From: Aphanomyces cochlioides
Lineage: Eukaryota; Oomycota; Saprolegniomycetes; Saprolegniales; Verrucalvaceae
Assembly: GCA_019828595.1 (NCBI GenBank)
Contig: JAHQRK010000004.1
Span: 3,906,001 to 3,970,000 of the forward strand
Reading direction: 5' to 3'
Length of the DNA stretch: 64,000 nt
The translations under genes were made by a program, and so were the position numbers. Each line of letters begins with the position of its first letter. The stretch's first letter is position 1. Shown here piece after piece: positions 11,404-21,938 of the stretch. The notes under the pieces were generated by a model. The model was not told where the DNA came from. It saw only the letters and a program-made list of their open reading frames with translations, and did not search any database.

Positions 11404-12674
11404 CTGCAATGGGGAGGTATATTAATAGACTTTCAATATCTACTAATACTAATATTGCCTACTAACGGCTCATCCCACTTCCAAATGCTTCAGCAGATTT
11501 TCTACTTTGGGCTTTGGAGTACAGCGATTTTTGACTTGTTGAATAAATACTTGGGGCTTGTTAATTTGGGGCTGAAGGTTGGAGCGCGAGCAAAGTCGGG
11601 TACTTGGCTACCAGTGGGCGATAGACAGGTTGTCTATGCAAAGTATTGATTGCTGAAATTGCTTCCACTCGTTGAGGGCTGTCAACTTCTTGGAGGCGAA
11701 GCCATCTGCGGATCGATGCATGCCATCGGATGAAGCTGACTTCTTGCCAAATTTCTGGCGGAGGCGGCTCCTTCGATTCGAACTTGGCGGCGTTGTGCGT
11801 TGTCCAAATATAGTGAAGGTTGGAAGCACACAGAAGAGCCCAGAGCACAAACAGTATGTCTTGAAGCTGGCTACCGCGTTCGTTGACTTGAAAGCGGTCG
11901 ATGTTGGTGATGGCAGTCCAATCGAAATTGACACCGAAGCATCGCCAAGCGGTCGCGTGAAAACGCCAAAGGGGATACACGCGAGAGCAGGTGTGGAAGG
12001 CGTGGTGTTGGTTCTCCGGTGCGTCGCAATTGGTATAGACACAGCAAATTACGTCTGGCTGCTGAGGTTGCAAGTAGAACAAGCGCGAGTTGACAGGCAG
12101 CATGTTGAACAACAGTCGAAACCAAACGTCGCCATGGAGGGGAGGCGGCCAACGGCATGTTTTGCGGATGAGTCGCACGTAGGTCGCAATATCTTGTTGC
12201 TCGACGCGGGACGATGTCGCCACTGGGTGCGGTTTTCCATCCGAAGGGGCGTGATGCGCCAAACGTGATACGAGTCGCTTGGGCCAACGCTCGAAGGATA
12301 GCAATTGATCTTTGAAAAGTGCCTTGAAAGGGTGACTTGTTGTATCGATATCGGTCAAAGCAGTTCCAGTTCGAACGCCAGACGTGCGGAGGACTTGGTC
12401 GAATATCTTGGTGAGGTGGCTATAAACTTGACCAGCACGTTCGGGTGCTGCAAATCCCATCGCGCCGTTCGCTTGTAACGTCACTTGTGCCGCACGGTTG
12501 TTGGATGACAGTCGATCAATAAACGCAGCTCTTGTAGGCCATGTCCCTTGCCGTGTCAAGAAGTCTTTGAGGCAGTGGAAACCGTTTTGAGACGCATGTC
12601 TACACCATCGACGACACAGAGCAGTCTTCACGACATTTGATGTAGCACCCGCAGGACCAACTTGCAGAGCGGGT
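11404..12674 (-). mobile_element. A6: family A element, 1,271 bp
   Basis: Third copy of the A2/A4 insertion, between stub 11390-11403 and tRNA 12675. Confidence 0.95.
11561..12674 (-). CDS. Family A ORF2, C-terminal fragment
   Basis: Intact frame for the finger and C-terminal tail; the first ATG, at 12631, gives 356 aa. No catalytic domain remains. Confidence 0.85.
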
Positions 12675-12722
<48 letters not shown>

Positions 12723-12747
12723 ACTGGTTCGATCCCGGTTCGTGGCA
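12675..12747 (+). tRNA. tRNA-Phe(GAA): tRNA-Phe (GAA)
   Basis: Canonical sequence; 5' flank is the end of A6. Confidence 0.98.
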
Positions 12748-13798
12748 TTGTTTTCACCACCACGCCTGCTTTTTCATTCACAACATCGCACCCTTCTTTT
12801 ACACCACGGAGCGCACTTACACGCGCACACACTAACACATTGGACTTGTCCATTTCATTCACAACTCACACACCAACATAACCATGGACTGCACCTTTTA
12901 CACTGCCATTCAAATTGCAAAGACAAAACACAGCATCCACGCACAGAATGCGATGCCATACATTCCTCCAAAGTCTCACGCCCAAGCTTGTCTCGCTCCT
13001 CTCTCAACGATCGAATGAAGCACAACTCATTCTCATGTCTTACTCTCGACAGCACACACAACCAAAATGGCGTCTAAGCAAGACGTTGATGTTTTCAGCG
13101 ACAATACACATTACAAGGCGATGGCTTCCTTCAGGACAGCACACACTTAACAATCATACGCGGAGGAGTTCCATCATGTAGAGGCCATGCATCATATGCT
13201 GGACGTCGTATCGTGTTCTCTTCAAAGAGCTATGAATAGAAAGAATGACCCATCCAATGCATGTGAAAGTTGCACGTAATGTGGAGCAAGCATACGTTGT
13301 CCACACTGATTCAAGTTCGACGAGGAGAATACTCTATGCTCCAAAAAGTGCTCTTTTGACGACTTCTCGAGGCGAGGGACAATGACCCTCGATTTCTGTC
13401 AATATTCCGATCTCATTCGAATCCCTCCTGTGGATAGTTCTTTCAACCACACATCGTTTGCTTTCTGAGCTACAAGACTCTAGATATTACTGTAGGATGA
13501 GTTTTTATGTCATTGCTTTAAAGTATATGTCATAGCATGGGAATCGCCAGAAGAAAGGACCATGACGTGGTTAGCGAAGCATGGGCAGACGAGTGTATTC
13601 CCTGTGATGTGGAAATGAAACGGGATACTTTGTAGTATGGGATGTCAGTTAGTTGACAATGGTGTGTTTGAGTGTGCGTGTTGTTGCATAAGCTGAAGGA
13701 GGTAGTGTTCAGGGTGTATGGGAGGTGTTGTCAGGTGTGTGTATGTGTGTGGAAGAGGACGTGCGAGTGTGTGTGCATGGTCCTATGGAAGCATATAC
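12675..13798 (+). repeat. tRNA-Phe array unit (1,124 bp)
   Basis: Third unit carrying the offset-571 T (13246). It begins what would be another 4.7-kb repeat, but the element that follows (A7) is longer than A3/A5, so the repeat ends here. Confidence 0.94.
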
Positions 13799-13969
13799 GC
13801 CGCGATAGCTCACTGCAATGGGGAGGTATATTAATAGACTTTCAATATCTACTAATACTAATATTGCCTACTAACGGCTCATCCCACTTCCAAATGCTTC
13901 AGCAGATTTTCTACTTTGGGCTTTGGAGTACAGCGATTTTTGACTTGTTGAATAAATACTTGGGGCTTG

Positions 13970-16900
13970 TTAATTTGGGGCTGAAGGTTGGAGCGCGAGC
14001 AAAGTCGGGTACTTGGCTACCAGTGGGCGATAGACAGGTTGTCTATGCAAAGTATTGATTGCTGAAATTGCTTCCACTCGTTGAGGGCTGTCAACTTCTT
14101 GGAGGCGAAGCCATCTGCGGATCGATGCATGCCATCGGATGAAGCTGACTTCTTGCCAAATTTCTGGCGGAGGCGGCTTCTTCGATTCGAACTTGGCGGC
14201 GTTGTGCGTTGTCCAAATATAGTGAAGGTTGGAAGCACACAGAAGAGCCCAGAGCACAAACAGTATGTCTTGAAGCTGGCTACCGCGTTCGTTGAGTGTG
14301 AAAGCGGTCGATGTTGGTGATGGCAGTCCAATCGAAATTGACACCGAAGCATCGCCAAGCGGTCGCGTGAAAACGCCAAAGGGGATACACGCGAGAGCAG
14401 GTGTGGAAGGCGTGGTGTTGGTTCTCCGGTGCGTCGCAATTGGTATAGACACAGCAAATTACGTCTGGCTGCTGAGGTTGCAAGTAGAACAAGCGCGAGT
14501 TGACAGGCAGCATGTTGAACAACAGTCGAAACCAAACGTCGCCATGGAGGGGAGGCGGCCAACGGCATGTTTTGCGGATGAGTCGCACGTAGGTCGCAAT
14601 ATCTTGTTGCTCGACGCGGGACGATGTCGCCACTGGGTGCGGTTTTCCATCCGAAGGGGCGTGATGCGCCAAACGTGATACGAGTCGCTTGGGCCAACGC
14701 TCGAAGGATAGCAATTGATCTTTGAAAAGTGCCTTGAAAGGGTGACTTGTTGTATCGATATCGGTCAAAGCAGTTCCAGTTCGAACGCCAGACGTGCGGA
14801 GGACTTGGTCGAATATCTTGGTGAGGTGGCTATAAACTTGACCAGCACGTTCGGGTGCTGCAAATCCCATCGCGCCGTTCGCTTGTAACGTCACTTGTGC
14901 CGCACGGTTGTTGGATGACAGTCGATCAATAAACGCAGCTCTTGTAGGCCATGTCCCTTGCCGTGTCAAGAAGTCTTTGAGGCAGTGGAAACCGTTTTGA
15001 GACGCATGTCTACACCATCGACGACACAGAGCAGTCTTCACGACATTTGATGTAGCACCCGCAGGACCAACTTGCAGAGCGGGGTAGGATGTCAGCCACA
15101 CGGGGAGGTTCAAAAGTTCTTCGAGGCTTGGTGGCGAAGCGGTTCGCTTGGCCATAGGTGTGGCGGCCCATTGATGCCAAATGTCGTGCCAAAGAGGATG
15201 CAGCTCCCACAAAAACAACCACTTGGAGCTGTGGTTGGGGAAGTACGTGAGAAAGTCGAACGGGTGGGTGTCGCGATACAGCTTGTTCATGACACGGGAA
15301 AATTGTCTCTTGACAAGCAACTTCCATGGGGCAAATGTGTTGGGTGAATTGGGCTGCATCAAGAGTTGGAGCCGCAGCAGTCGCTGAGTCCGAAGCTTCG
15401 AAGCCACATGCGGAATACCGAGGCCGAGTTTTTGATCGAACTGCCACTTGCGGCAAATAGTTGAGCGATGATGGTCGGTGATTTGCGTCTTCCGACCAAG
15501 GATGTACTTGTTGACCATTCTTTGCCAAACGGCAACCATCGTTGGAGGCACATACACTGCAGCCGTGACATGCCATAACAACGACAACAACATGGTCGAT
15601 ACGATGAGTTTGCGGCCTTGGATGGTTCGCGCACGACTTCCCCACGTTTGAAACGCAGCCAGAAACTTGTCGTTCAGTTGCTGGACTTGAAAATCGCGCG
15701 GCAGTCGGTGGCCAAAGAGAATACCAAGGTATTTCACTGGCTTCTCGCTCGGCAAGACGTTCAAGAGGCCACCATCGTCGATGTCTTCGATATCGAGATT
15801 GTTGTTGAGCGCCAAAGTCATGCACTTGGCAACGTTGAGACGAGCTCCAGACACAGAGCAAAAGTCTTCGACAATTGCCATTTGCTCGACCGCCGCTTGG
15901 AGGGATGACGAGAGTAGAGTCGTGTCGTCGGCAAAGTAGATGCTCGTCAGTGAGTCTCCATTTGGAAGGGGAATACCAAAATCAGGAGATCCGCGTAGCA
16001 TTTCGCCGAGTGGCTCGAGGTAAAGTACGAAGAGCATGCACGATAGGGGGCAACCTTGCTTGACTCCGCGGGTAGGCCGTATGGTAGGGCCAAGACCGTC
16101 GTTGAAAATGATCTGGACCAGAGGCGTATTGTAAAGCAACTGAACCCAAGACACAAATGTGGGACCGATGTTCATCTCCTTGAGTACGTCGAAGAGAAAG
16201 CCTTGGTCAACCATATCGTATGCCTTGGAAAAGTCGAGAAACGTCGCGTAGTAGTCGTGGTCTTCATTGGTACAGAAAGTCTGCAATGCTTGTACCAGCA
16301 TCACGTGGTCGTGCAAGCGACGGCCAGGGACAAAACCAGCTTGGCTTGGGTGAGCGAGGTATGGGGCAACTTGTGCAAGACGGTAGGCCAGCGCCCGCGA
16401 TAGAATCTTGACTTCAACCGACATGAGAGTAATCGGCCGATAGTTGCCAGGGTCGCCTCTGTCTCCAGCCTTGAACAAGAGCGCCACTGCACTTCGGCGT
16501 TGTTGGAGCAGGAGGTGACCGTGATGGGTGAGTTGGTAGTTGAACACCTTGAGCAGGATTTGGGCGAATACGTCCGGGGAGACTTGAAAGAAAGCTGCAG
16601 GCCAGCCGTCTGAACCAGGAGACTTGTTCGGGTTCATAGACTTGAGCGCGCCGCACAGGTCTTCCGCCGTGAGAGGACTTTCCAGAGCGTCGCGCTGTTC
16701 TTGAGTGAGACGTCGAGTAATGGCTCGAATGATAGCTCGGCGACGGGCCCGATTCAACGGTGGTTGGTCTCTTGGAGTGACCATGATGTTTTTCCAATGA
16801 GACGTAAAACCAGCCTTGACTTCAGACGGGTCAGTCGACGTTGCACCGTTGATTGTCACGGACGAGAGCGGCACTTTGATCCCCTTGGGTCGACGAAAAA

Positions 16901-18125
16901 AGTGACTGGTACCTCGCTCGTTGACGTTGGCGTGAAAGTCGAATTGCTGATCCAGGTTGAACTGTCGGTACTCGCTGCGGGCAGTGTCAAGGGCTTGACG
17001 GGCGGTATTAACAATGGATGTCTCAACGAGTCCCATGTCGAATGCTCGGCGGGAAGTAAGCCACTTCATCTTGAGGCTGTTGAGTGTGTACTTCATCGAG
17101 TCAATGTACTGGCGATGACTGACTTGGAGACGCTTCTTCATTCTCTTCAACCAGCCGTACCACTTTGCGCCAAAGTTTTGAGTGTCGTCTGCGCGCATCT
17201 CGTCCAAAAGTTGATTGGCTTCGGCCTTGATCGCTGCGACTACTTGAGGGTTCTTTAAGAGCTCACGGGGGAGGCGCCAGTAACTTCGGTCGGGAGCTCG
17301 CTGCTCGCAGGAGAGGACCACTTTGTGTTCCATGTGGTCGCCTGCAAAGCTGCTTGGGGAATAGCTTGAACGTGCGTACGTTTGAGCGACGATATCTTGG
17401 TCCACAAACAGGTAGTCGAGGCGGTTGCTTCGACCAGGGCCGCTGTAAACGCGCTCGTTGGGGTGGTGCATCCTCCACGCATCGATAACACCAAGTGCTG
17501 AAAGCCAGGCAATGCATTCCGCCTTACCAGCGTTGTGGTCTTGGCGAGGTCGAGTCGCGTCCAGATGCTCCTCCAGGGGTAAGTTGAAATCGCCTCCGAC
17601 AAAGTGAATGCTGTCGTCTTCAAAGTCGCGAGGCAGATCGTCGAAAAACGGTGCTCGAGAGTGAGCGATAACCGGGGCATAGACGTTGTGAAAGTACACA
17701 GGAACGCCGTCCCACTGAGTTCGAACAACCATGTATCTTCCAGGTCGGTCATGGGTGGTCAAGTGTTGCAGGTCGAGGAATCCAGGCATGGATCCATGGA
17801 AATACGATGCCACACCGCAGCGCCGATTGTTGAGTGAGTCGACGCGATCAGTGCGGAGATCGTTGGTGAAGAGCTTGTATTTGCCAACGCCTACTTCGTT
17901 GTTGAGGTGGAGTTGGAAGGTTTCGAGATGTTTGATGTTATTGATTTTGGTTTCTTGAAAGAAAACGGCTTGGGTCGGAATTTGGAGTCGCCGCGCCACA
18001 AGATGTCCGTTGTCTTTCAGCCCATTGAGGTTGGCAGTGGTCAGTTCGAGTATGGGGAACTTGGTGAAGAGACCGGCCGCGACCACCTTAGCCACGGAAC
18101 GCGACAGACGTTGCGTTCGCAACAT
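13970..18125 (-). pseudogene. Family A ORF2 (APE endonuclease-RT), frameshifted near its C-terminus
   Basis: The start ATG at 18125 and the first 1,276 or so residues agree with the intact ORF2 of A8, including endonuclease motifs QETK, GGDFN, NRLDYLF and GDH and RT motifs LDFSKAYD and YFADD. A single-base insertion near 14293 (GTTGAGTGTGAAAG versus GTTGACTTGAAAG) moves translation to an early stop at 14280, removing the last hundred residues downstream of the finger; these remain open in the other frame (13970-14452). All catalytic motifs survive, so partial activity cannot be excluded. ORF2 overlaps the end of the ORF1 region by 38 nt, as in A8. Confidence 0.9.
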
Positions 18126-18332
18126 CTCCCAGCATGAGTGTCTGAGTGTCGGGTTGGAACATCACTTGGTTGTCGAAGGTGGGGTCCAGGGAGCCAGCCT
18201 CATGGAATTCCAGGATCGTGGTCAAGACGTATCGCGACTTCTCGTCTTCGCCGGCATACAACGTTTCCATGATATTCCAAATCAAGAGGCCGAAGCTCGT
18301 GTCAAGCAATATGGCAGATAGCGATACGCCCC
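18088..18332 (-). CDS. Family A ORF1 region, third segment, C-terminal remnant
   Basis: Open from the truncation point to a stop 38 nt inside ORF2. It equals the last 80 or so residues of the segment at 30648-31211 in A8. Function unknown; no recognisable domain. Confidence 0.7.
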
Positions 18333-18364
18333 GCCGCGATAGCTCAATGTCAATGGGGAGTCTA

Positions 18365-18388
18365 TTTGTAGTTAATGTAAACTACAAA
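18365..18388 (-). promoter_or_regulatory. Family B 3'-UTR hairpin
   Basis: TTTGTAGTT (18365-18373) and AACTACAAA (18380-18388) form a perfect 9-bp stem with a 6-nt loop, 18 nt from the element end. It takes the place of a different stem of similar size in family A (26390-26418). Likely recognised by the RT during target-primed reverse transcription (inference). Confidence 0.7.
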
Positions 18389-18424
18389 CTAATATTGCCC
18401 GAAGGCTCATCCCATTTCCAACTG

Positions 18425-19639
18425 CTAGGCTGAATTGGAAATCAATTTGGCTTTTCGTTTTCTTGATTCGCTTCGACGTTGGGACTTCGATTTCTTCGGT
18501 GTTTGTAAGCTAACACGGCGAATATGTCGGATAAAACTGACTCTTGGCATCTGACCCAGGGGGTATACATTTTCATTGTCTTGGATCATACATAGACTTC
18601 GGTCTATGCAGCGCTTGTATCGCTTGGCGAGGACCCAGCAATGGGTTGTTGAATCAGTGACAGAAACAACCAAGAATTCTCCGTCAGGCTCATCCAATAT
18701 CGCTCTACAGATATCACGAATTGGATCGCCCACCGATTGCTTGAGCAGTTGACGGGAGAATATGGCGTCGTTGTAGTGGAATCCATGTGTGTATGCCAGC
18801 TTGAGAAAATCATGCATCTTGGAAGGGGGAATGCCCGCGTCTTGAGGAACTCCATGGGCCTCTTTGAAACCCGAAATGACTTCTTCGCTGAGCTCAAAAT
18901 TGGAGACATTCAAATTGGTAGCAACGATTCGGATTGCAGCCGCAAGACAAGATTTGTCACTGTTGTTGCCAATTTCTAGCCACAGAGGATCCATCGCTCG
19001 AAATTCAGCAAGCGTTGGGGCGAGACCAGTGTTCGTGAGGAAGTGGGCTCCAGCTTGTCGCCATCGTTGGTACATCGCCACGGCTTCTTGACACCCGCTG
19101 AGGTCTTTTTCGTCGAACCAGTCTTTGTCGAGTCCATCCGGGCGTTGAAACTTCCAGTTGACTTGGTATTGAATAGTTGAAATTCGATTTCGCATTGATG
19201 CCACTTCGCGGTGGTCATCGATAAACAACACTTCATCGATGTCATCATCGTCGGTTGGAATTCGCAGAGTGCGTGGGCGGTTGGTTGGGGCATCAGCCGT
19301 TGTCGCATTCGTTTGTGGCCTGGCTGGAACAGAAACATCGTCCAATAGATCCATGAGGGATGGTAGCGGAGATCCATTGTCATTGCCCAAGGGGTCAAAT
19401 TCGCGGGTGCTCGAGTTCAAAATGGACATATCAGGAGTAAATTGGTGTTCTTCAGTTGTAACTGGACTTGAAGGACGAGTGTCGGATGATTGCGTCATAG
19501 GTACAGAAATCTCAACTCCATCCACTCCCTCAAGAGTAATCCCTGGAGACATCGAGCTCCCCACACCTCGTGTAGTTATGGGTCTCGACGTCTGCGCGGG
19601 GAGTACGCTATCGGCAGTGAAAATCGTTGAAGCTTCCAT
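18425..19639 (-). CDS. Family B ORF3: chromodomain-like plus cysteine-protease-like protein
   Basis: 404 aa from the first ATG (19639); the frame is open back to 19822. The N-terminus is Ser/Thr/Pro-rich and looks disordered. Residues ~135-194 resemble a chromodomain: a beta-strand and HR turn, then YQVNWK, an acidic/aromatic turn ending in DWFDEKDL, then a C-terminal helix. The cage Trp is kept, but the first cage aromatic appears replaced. Residues ~225-350 show Cys231 in SDKSCLAAAIR, His333 in HCWVLAKR and Asp346, in papain/OTU-like order. The end is strongly basic (KKSKSQRRSESRKRKAK), a likely nuclear signal. It lies in the same frame as the RT ORF, but two stops (TAA, TGA) separate them. 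Also present in B2, B3 and B5; fragments in B4 and B6. The domain calls are pattern-based. Confidence 0.72.
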   Translation of the reverse strand: MEASTIFTADSVLPAQTSRPITTRGVGSSMSPGITLEGVDGVEISVPMTQSSDTRPSSPVTTEEHQFTPDMSILNSSTREFDPLGNDNGSPLPSLMDLLDDVSVPARPQTNATTADAPTNRPRTLRIPTDDDDIDEVLFIDDHREVASMRNRISTIQYQVNWKFQRPDGLDKDWFDEKDLSGCQEAVAMYQRWRQAGAHFLTNTGLAPTLAEFRAMDPLWLEIGNNSDKSCLAAAIRIVATNLNVSNFELSEEVISGFKEAHGVPQDAGIPPSKMHDFLKLAYTHGFHYNDAIFSRQLLKQSVGDPIRDICRAILDEPDGEFLVVSVTDSTTHCWVLAKRYKRCIDRSLCMIQDNENVYPLGQMPRVSFIRHIRRVSLQTPKKSKSQRRSESRKRKAKLISNSA

Positions 19640-19852
19640 TGTTGTTGTCTTGGGTAAAATCAAAAGTGAGTCTTGGAGAATTGTTTTGAGATTCTCACTG
19701 AACTTATTCTCAGTTGCGACACTTGAGTCAGGCACGATTTGATTGGGCAGTGAAATGTTTTGCGCGGATCGTGAGTGATGGTCGCCAGGATTCCCAATCA
19801 AAAATTCAGCTGGGATACCAAGTCAAGAATACAGCTGGGGCTTGTAATCAAA

Positions 19853-21865
19853 TTACTGGTGTTCAACTCGAAAAGACATGGGATATTTTTCGAATAGCTC
19901 GTTGTATCCAGCTTGAGAGAAAAGGACTGAGACCGCTTCGATGATGTTTCGATAGTCAAAGTCGTCAGGCGAGAGCAAACGAATTGTTCGCCTGATGGAA
20001 GCTGTCCAACTGACAAATATAATCTCGTTCCATAGTAAAATCGGTAGAGGCCTTTTGCCATCGAACTTGGTTGCATTTCTTTGAGTCCATAAGGAGTACG
20101 TGATGGAAGCACAAAGGAGGGACCATAATTTGAATAATGCGTCATGCAGGTGTTTTCCTCGCGTATTGGTCTTGAAGCGACTGATATTCGTGGTGGTTGC
20201 CCAATCAAACTTAACACCATAAGCTCTCCATGCTCGCTCTTGGAACATCCAAACTTGATGTACATGATGACATGTATGGAAGGCATGATGAAAAGTCTCA
20301 ACATCCGAGCAATCTTCATAGACACAACAAATAGCGTCAGGGTTTTGGATCTGCATATAGGAAAACCTCGAGTTGACGGGTAACATCTTCATGTGCAATC
20401 GAAACCATACATCGCCTTGAACAGGTGGAGGTAGATTACACACAGTACGAATGAGACGGATATACTTTGCTATGTCTTTGTCAGTTCTTGTCGTAGTCTT
20501 CATAGGATGTATAGCTTCAGTCTGGGGGGCGTGGTAAGCTAAATGCACCACGTTTTTCTTGGGCCACGACTCGAAAGGTAAATCAGCATCCTTGATTCTG
20601 GCTGTAAACGGATGTTGACAAGTCGGGACATTAGGCAGTGGCGACCCTTGCCGAATGTCAAACGATCGAACAACTTTGTCGAAGATTCGTGTGAGTTGAT
20701 TGTAAATGTCGGTTGTGCGGGGCAATGTGGCAAAGTCCATGACTCCGTCCTGGTTTAGACAAACTTGGGCAGCTGGATTGTTCGACGACATTCGGTTCAC
20801 GAACATGGTCTCTGTTGGCCAAGCGCCATGTGGGGTCAGGAAATCCTTCAGGCATCTGAGACCATTTTTGGCCCCGTGGCGGCACCAGAGACGCATGTCT
20901 TCATCTTTCACGACATTTGCTAACATCTTAGCAGAGCCGAAGTGCATTGCGTCGTAGGCTGTGAGCCATACCGGGAGGTTCAGTACCGTGTCGAGATTTG
21001 GAGGCACGCCGATTCGCTTACTCATGTCTGTGGCTGACCAATGTTTCCAAGTATCAAGCCACAGTGGATGGAGCTCGCGAAGCAAAAGCCACTTGGAGCT
21101 TGCATTTGGGTAGTATGAAAGAAAATCGAATGGGTGACTGTCTCGGAATAACTGATGTATTGTGCGGCTAAATTGTCGCTGTACAAGTTTCTTCCACACC
21201 AGGATTTCACCAGGAGAATCGGCAGACATAAAGAGCTGTAAACGAAGAAGGCGTTGTGTTCGCAGCCTCGATGCAATGTGGGGGATTCCCAAGCCTAAAG
21301 GCTTGTCGTACTGCCACCTTCTATGGATTGAGGGACGGTAACTCTCATCGAGCTGGGTCTTGCGGCAAAGTATGAACTTGTTTAACATTTGTTGCCACGT
21401 AACGACCATAGCAGGAGGCACAGGTACAACGGCTGTTACATGCCACAACATAGATAGCAACATCGTGGAGGCAATAAGCTTTCGGCCCTGCAATGTCCTT
21501 GCTCGTTTACCCCATAGTTGAAAGGACGAGATGAATTTGTCGTTGAGTTTTTGAAGTTGGGAGTCAGCCGAAAGTCGATGGCCAAAGAGAATACCAAGAT
21601 ATTTCGTACACTGACCAGTTGGTACGATATTGAGCAAACCATCTGCTTCGATGTCTTCTTGATCGAGATGGTCGTTGAGAACCAAGGTCATGCACTTGGA
21701 ACGATTCAGACGGGCCCCTGAAGCCGTGCAAAACTCTTCCACAATTGCCATTTGCTCCACAGCAGATTGCAGCGAGTTTGATAACAACGTCGAGTCGTCG
21801 GCAAAGAATATACTCGTAATAACTGAGTCGTGGGGGAGAGCGATTCCAAGATGTGGGGACGCTCC
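19853..21865 (-). CDS. Family B ORF2 (reverse transcriptase), 5'-truncated
   Basis: Open from the element's 5' end. It begins just before FFADDSTLL, runs through the KYLGILFG motif and the Trp-rich linker, and contains the CCHC-type finger (CCVYEDC, then His and Cys), ending at 19853. Collinear with family A ORF2 and clearly homologous to it, though diverged at many positions. The endonuclease and most of the RT fingers and palm are missing. A run of five G at 21832-21836 keeps the frame; B2 has four there and is shifted. Confidence 0.87.
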   Translation of the reverse strand, partial: GASPHLGIALPHDSVITSIFFADDSTLLSNSLQSAVEQMAIVEEFCTASGARLNRSKCMTLVLNDHLDQEDIEADGLLNIVPTGQCTKYLGILFGHRLSADSQLQKLNDKFISSFQLWGKRARTLQGRKLIASTMLLSMLWHVTAVVPVPPAMVVTWQQMLNKFILCRKTQLDESYRPSIHRRWQYDKPLGLGIPHIASRLRTQRLLRLQLFMSADSPGEILVWKKLVQRQFSRTIHQLFRDSHPFDFLSYYPNASSKWLLLRELHPLWLDTWKHWSATDMSKRIGVPPNLDTVLNLPVWLTAYDAMHFGSAKMLANVVKDEDMRLWCRHGAKNGLRCLKDFLTPHGAWPTETMFVNRMSSNNPAAQVCLNQDGVMDFATLPRTTDIYNQLTRIFDKVVRSFDIRQGSPLPNVPTCQHPFTARIKDADLPFESWPKKNVVHLAYHAPQTEAIHPMKTTTRTDKDIAKYIRLIRTVCNLPPPVQGDVWFRLHMKMLPVNSRFSYMQIQNPDAICCVYEDCSDVETFHHAFHTCHHVHQVWMFQERAWRAYGVKFDWATTTNISRFKTNTRGKHLHDALFKLWSLLCASITYSLWTQRNATKFDGKRPLPILLWNEIIFVSWTASIRRTIRLLSPDDFDYRNIIEAVSVLFSQAGYNELFEKYPMSFRVEHQ

Positions 21866-21913
<48 letters not shown>

Positions 21914-21938
21914 ACTGGTTCGATCCCGGTTCGTGGCA
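21866..21938 (+). tRNA. tRNA-Phe(GAA): tRNA-Phe (GAA)
   Basis: Canonical sequence. The 5' flank is the end of B1; first of four consecutive array units. Confidence 0.98.

Larger units (their letters stand above)
7971..12674. repeat. Higher-order repeat, full copy 2 (4,704 bp)
   Basis: Same order as copy 1: unit, A5, A6. It is one base longer because A5 carries a 1-nt deletion in the 3' UTR and a 2-nt insertion in ORF2. Confidence 0.93.
13813..18332 (-). mobile_element. A7: family A element, 4,520 bp, 5'-truncated within ORF1
   Basis: Extends from stub 13799-13812 to stub 18333-18346. It contains the 3' UTR, all of ORF2 and the last part of the ORF1 region. The 5' junction has one C between element sequence and the stub, equal to the base that precedes the tRNA in the native array. 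The B1 element sits between it and the tRNA. Confidence 0.95.
18347..21865 (-). mobile_element. B1: family B tRNA-targeted non-LTR element, 3,519 bp, 5'-truncated
   Basis: Same insertion point and orientation as family A but a distinct sequence. In sense order it holds the rest of an RT ORF (19853-21865), an extra chromodomain/protease-like ORF (18425-19822), and a 78-nt 3' UTR without poly(A). The 5' end lies in the RT palm just before the FADD motif and joins tRNA 21866 through one C. Nearly identical to B2 over its length. Confidence 0.95.
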
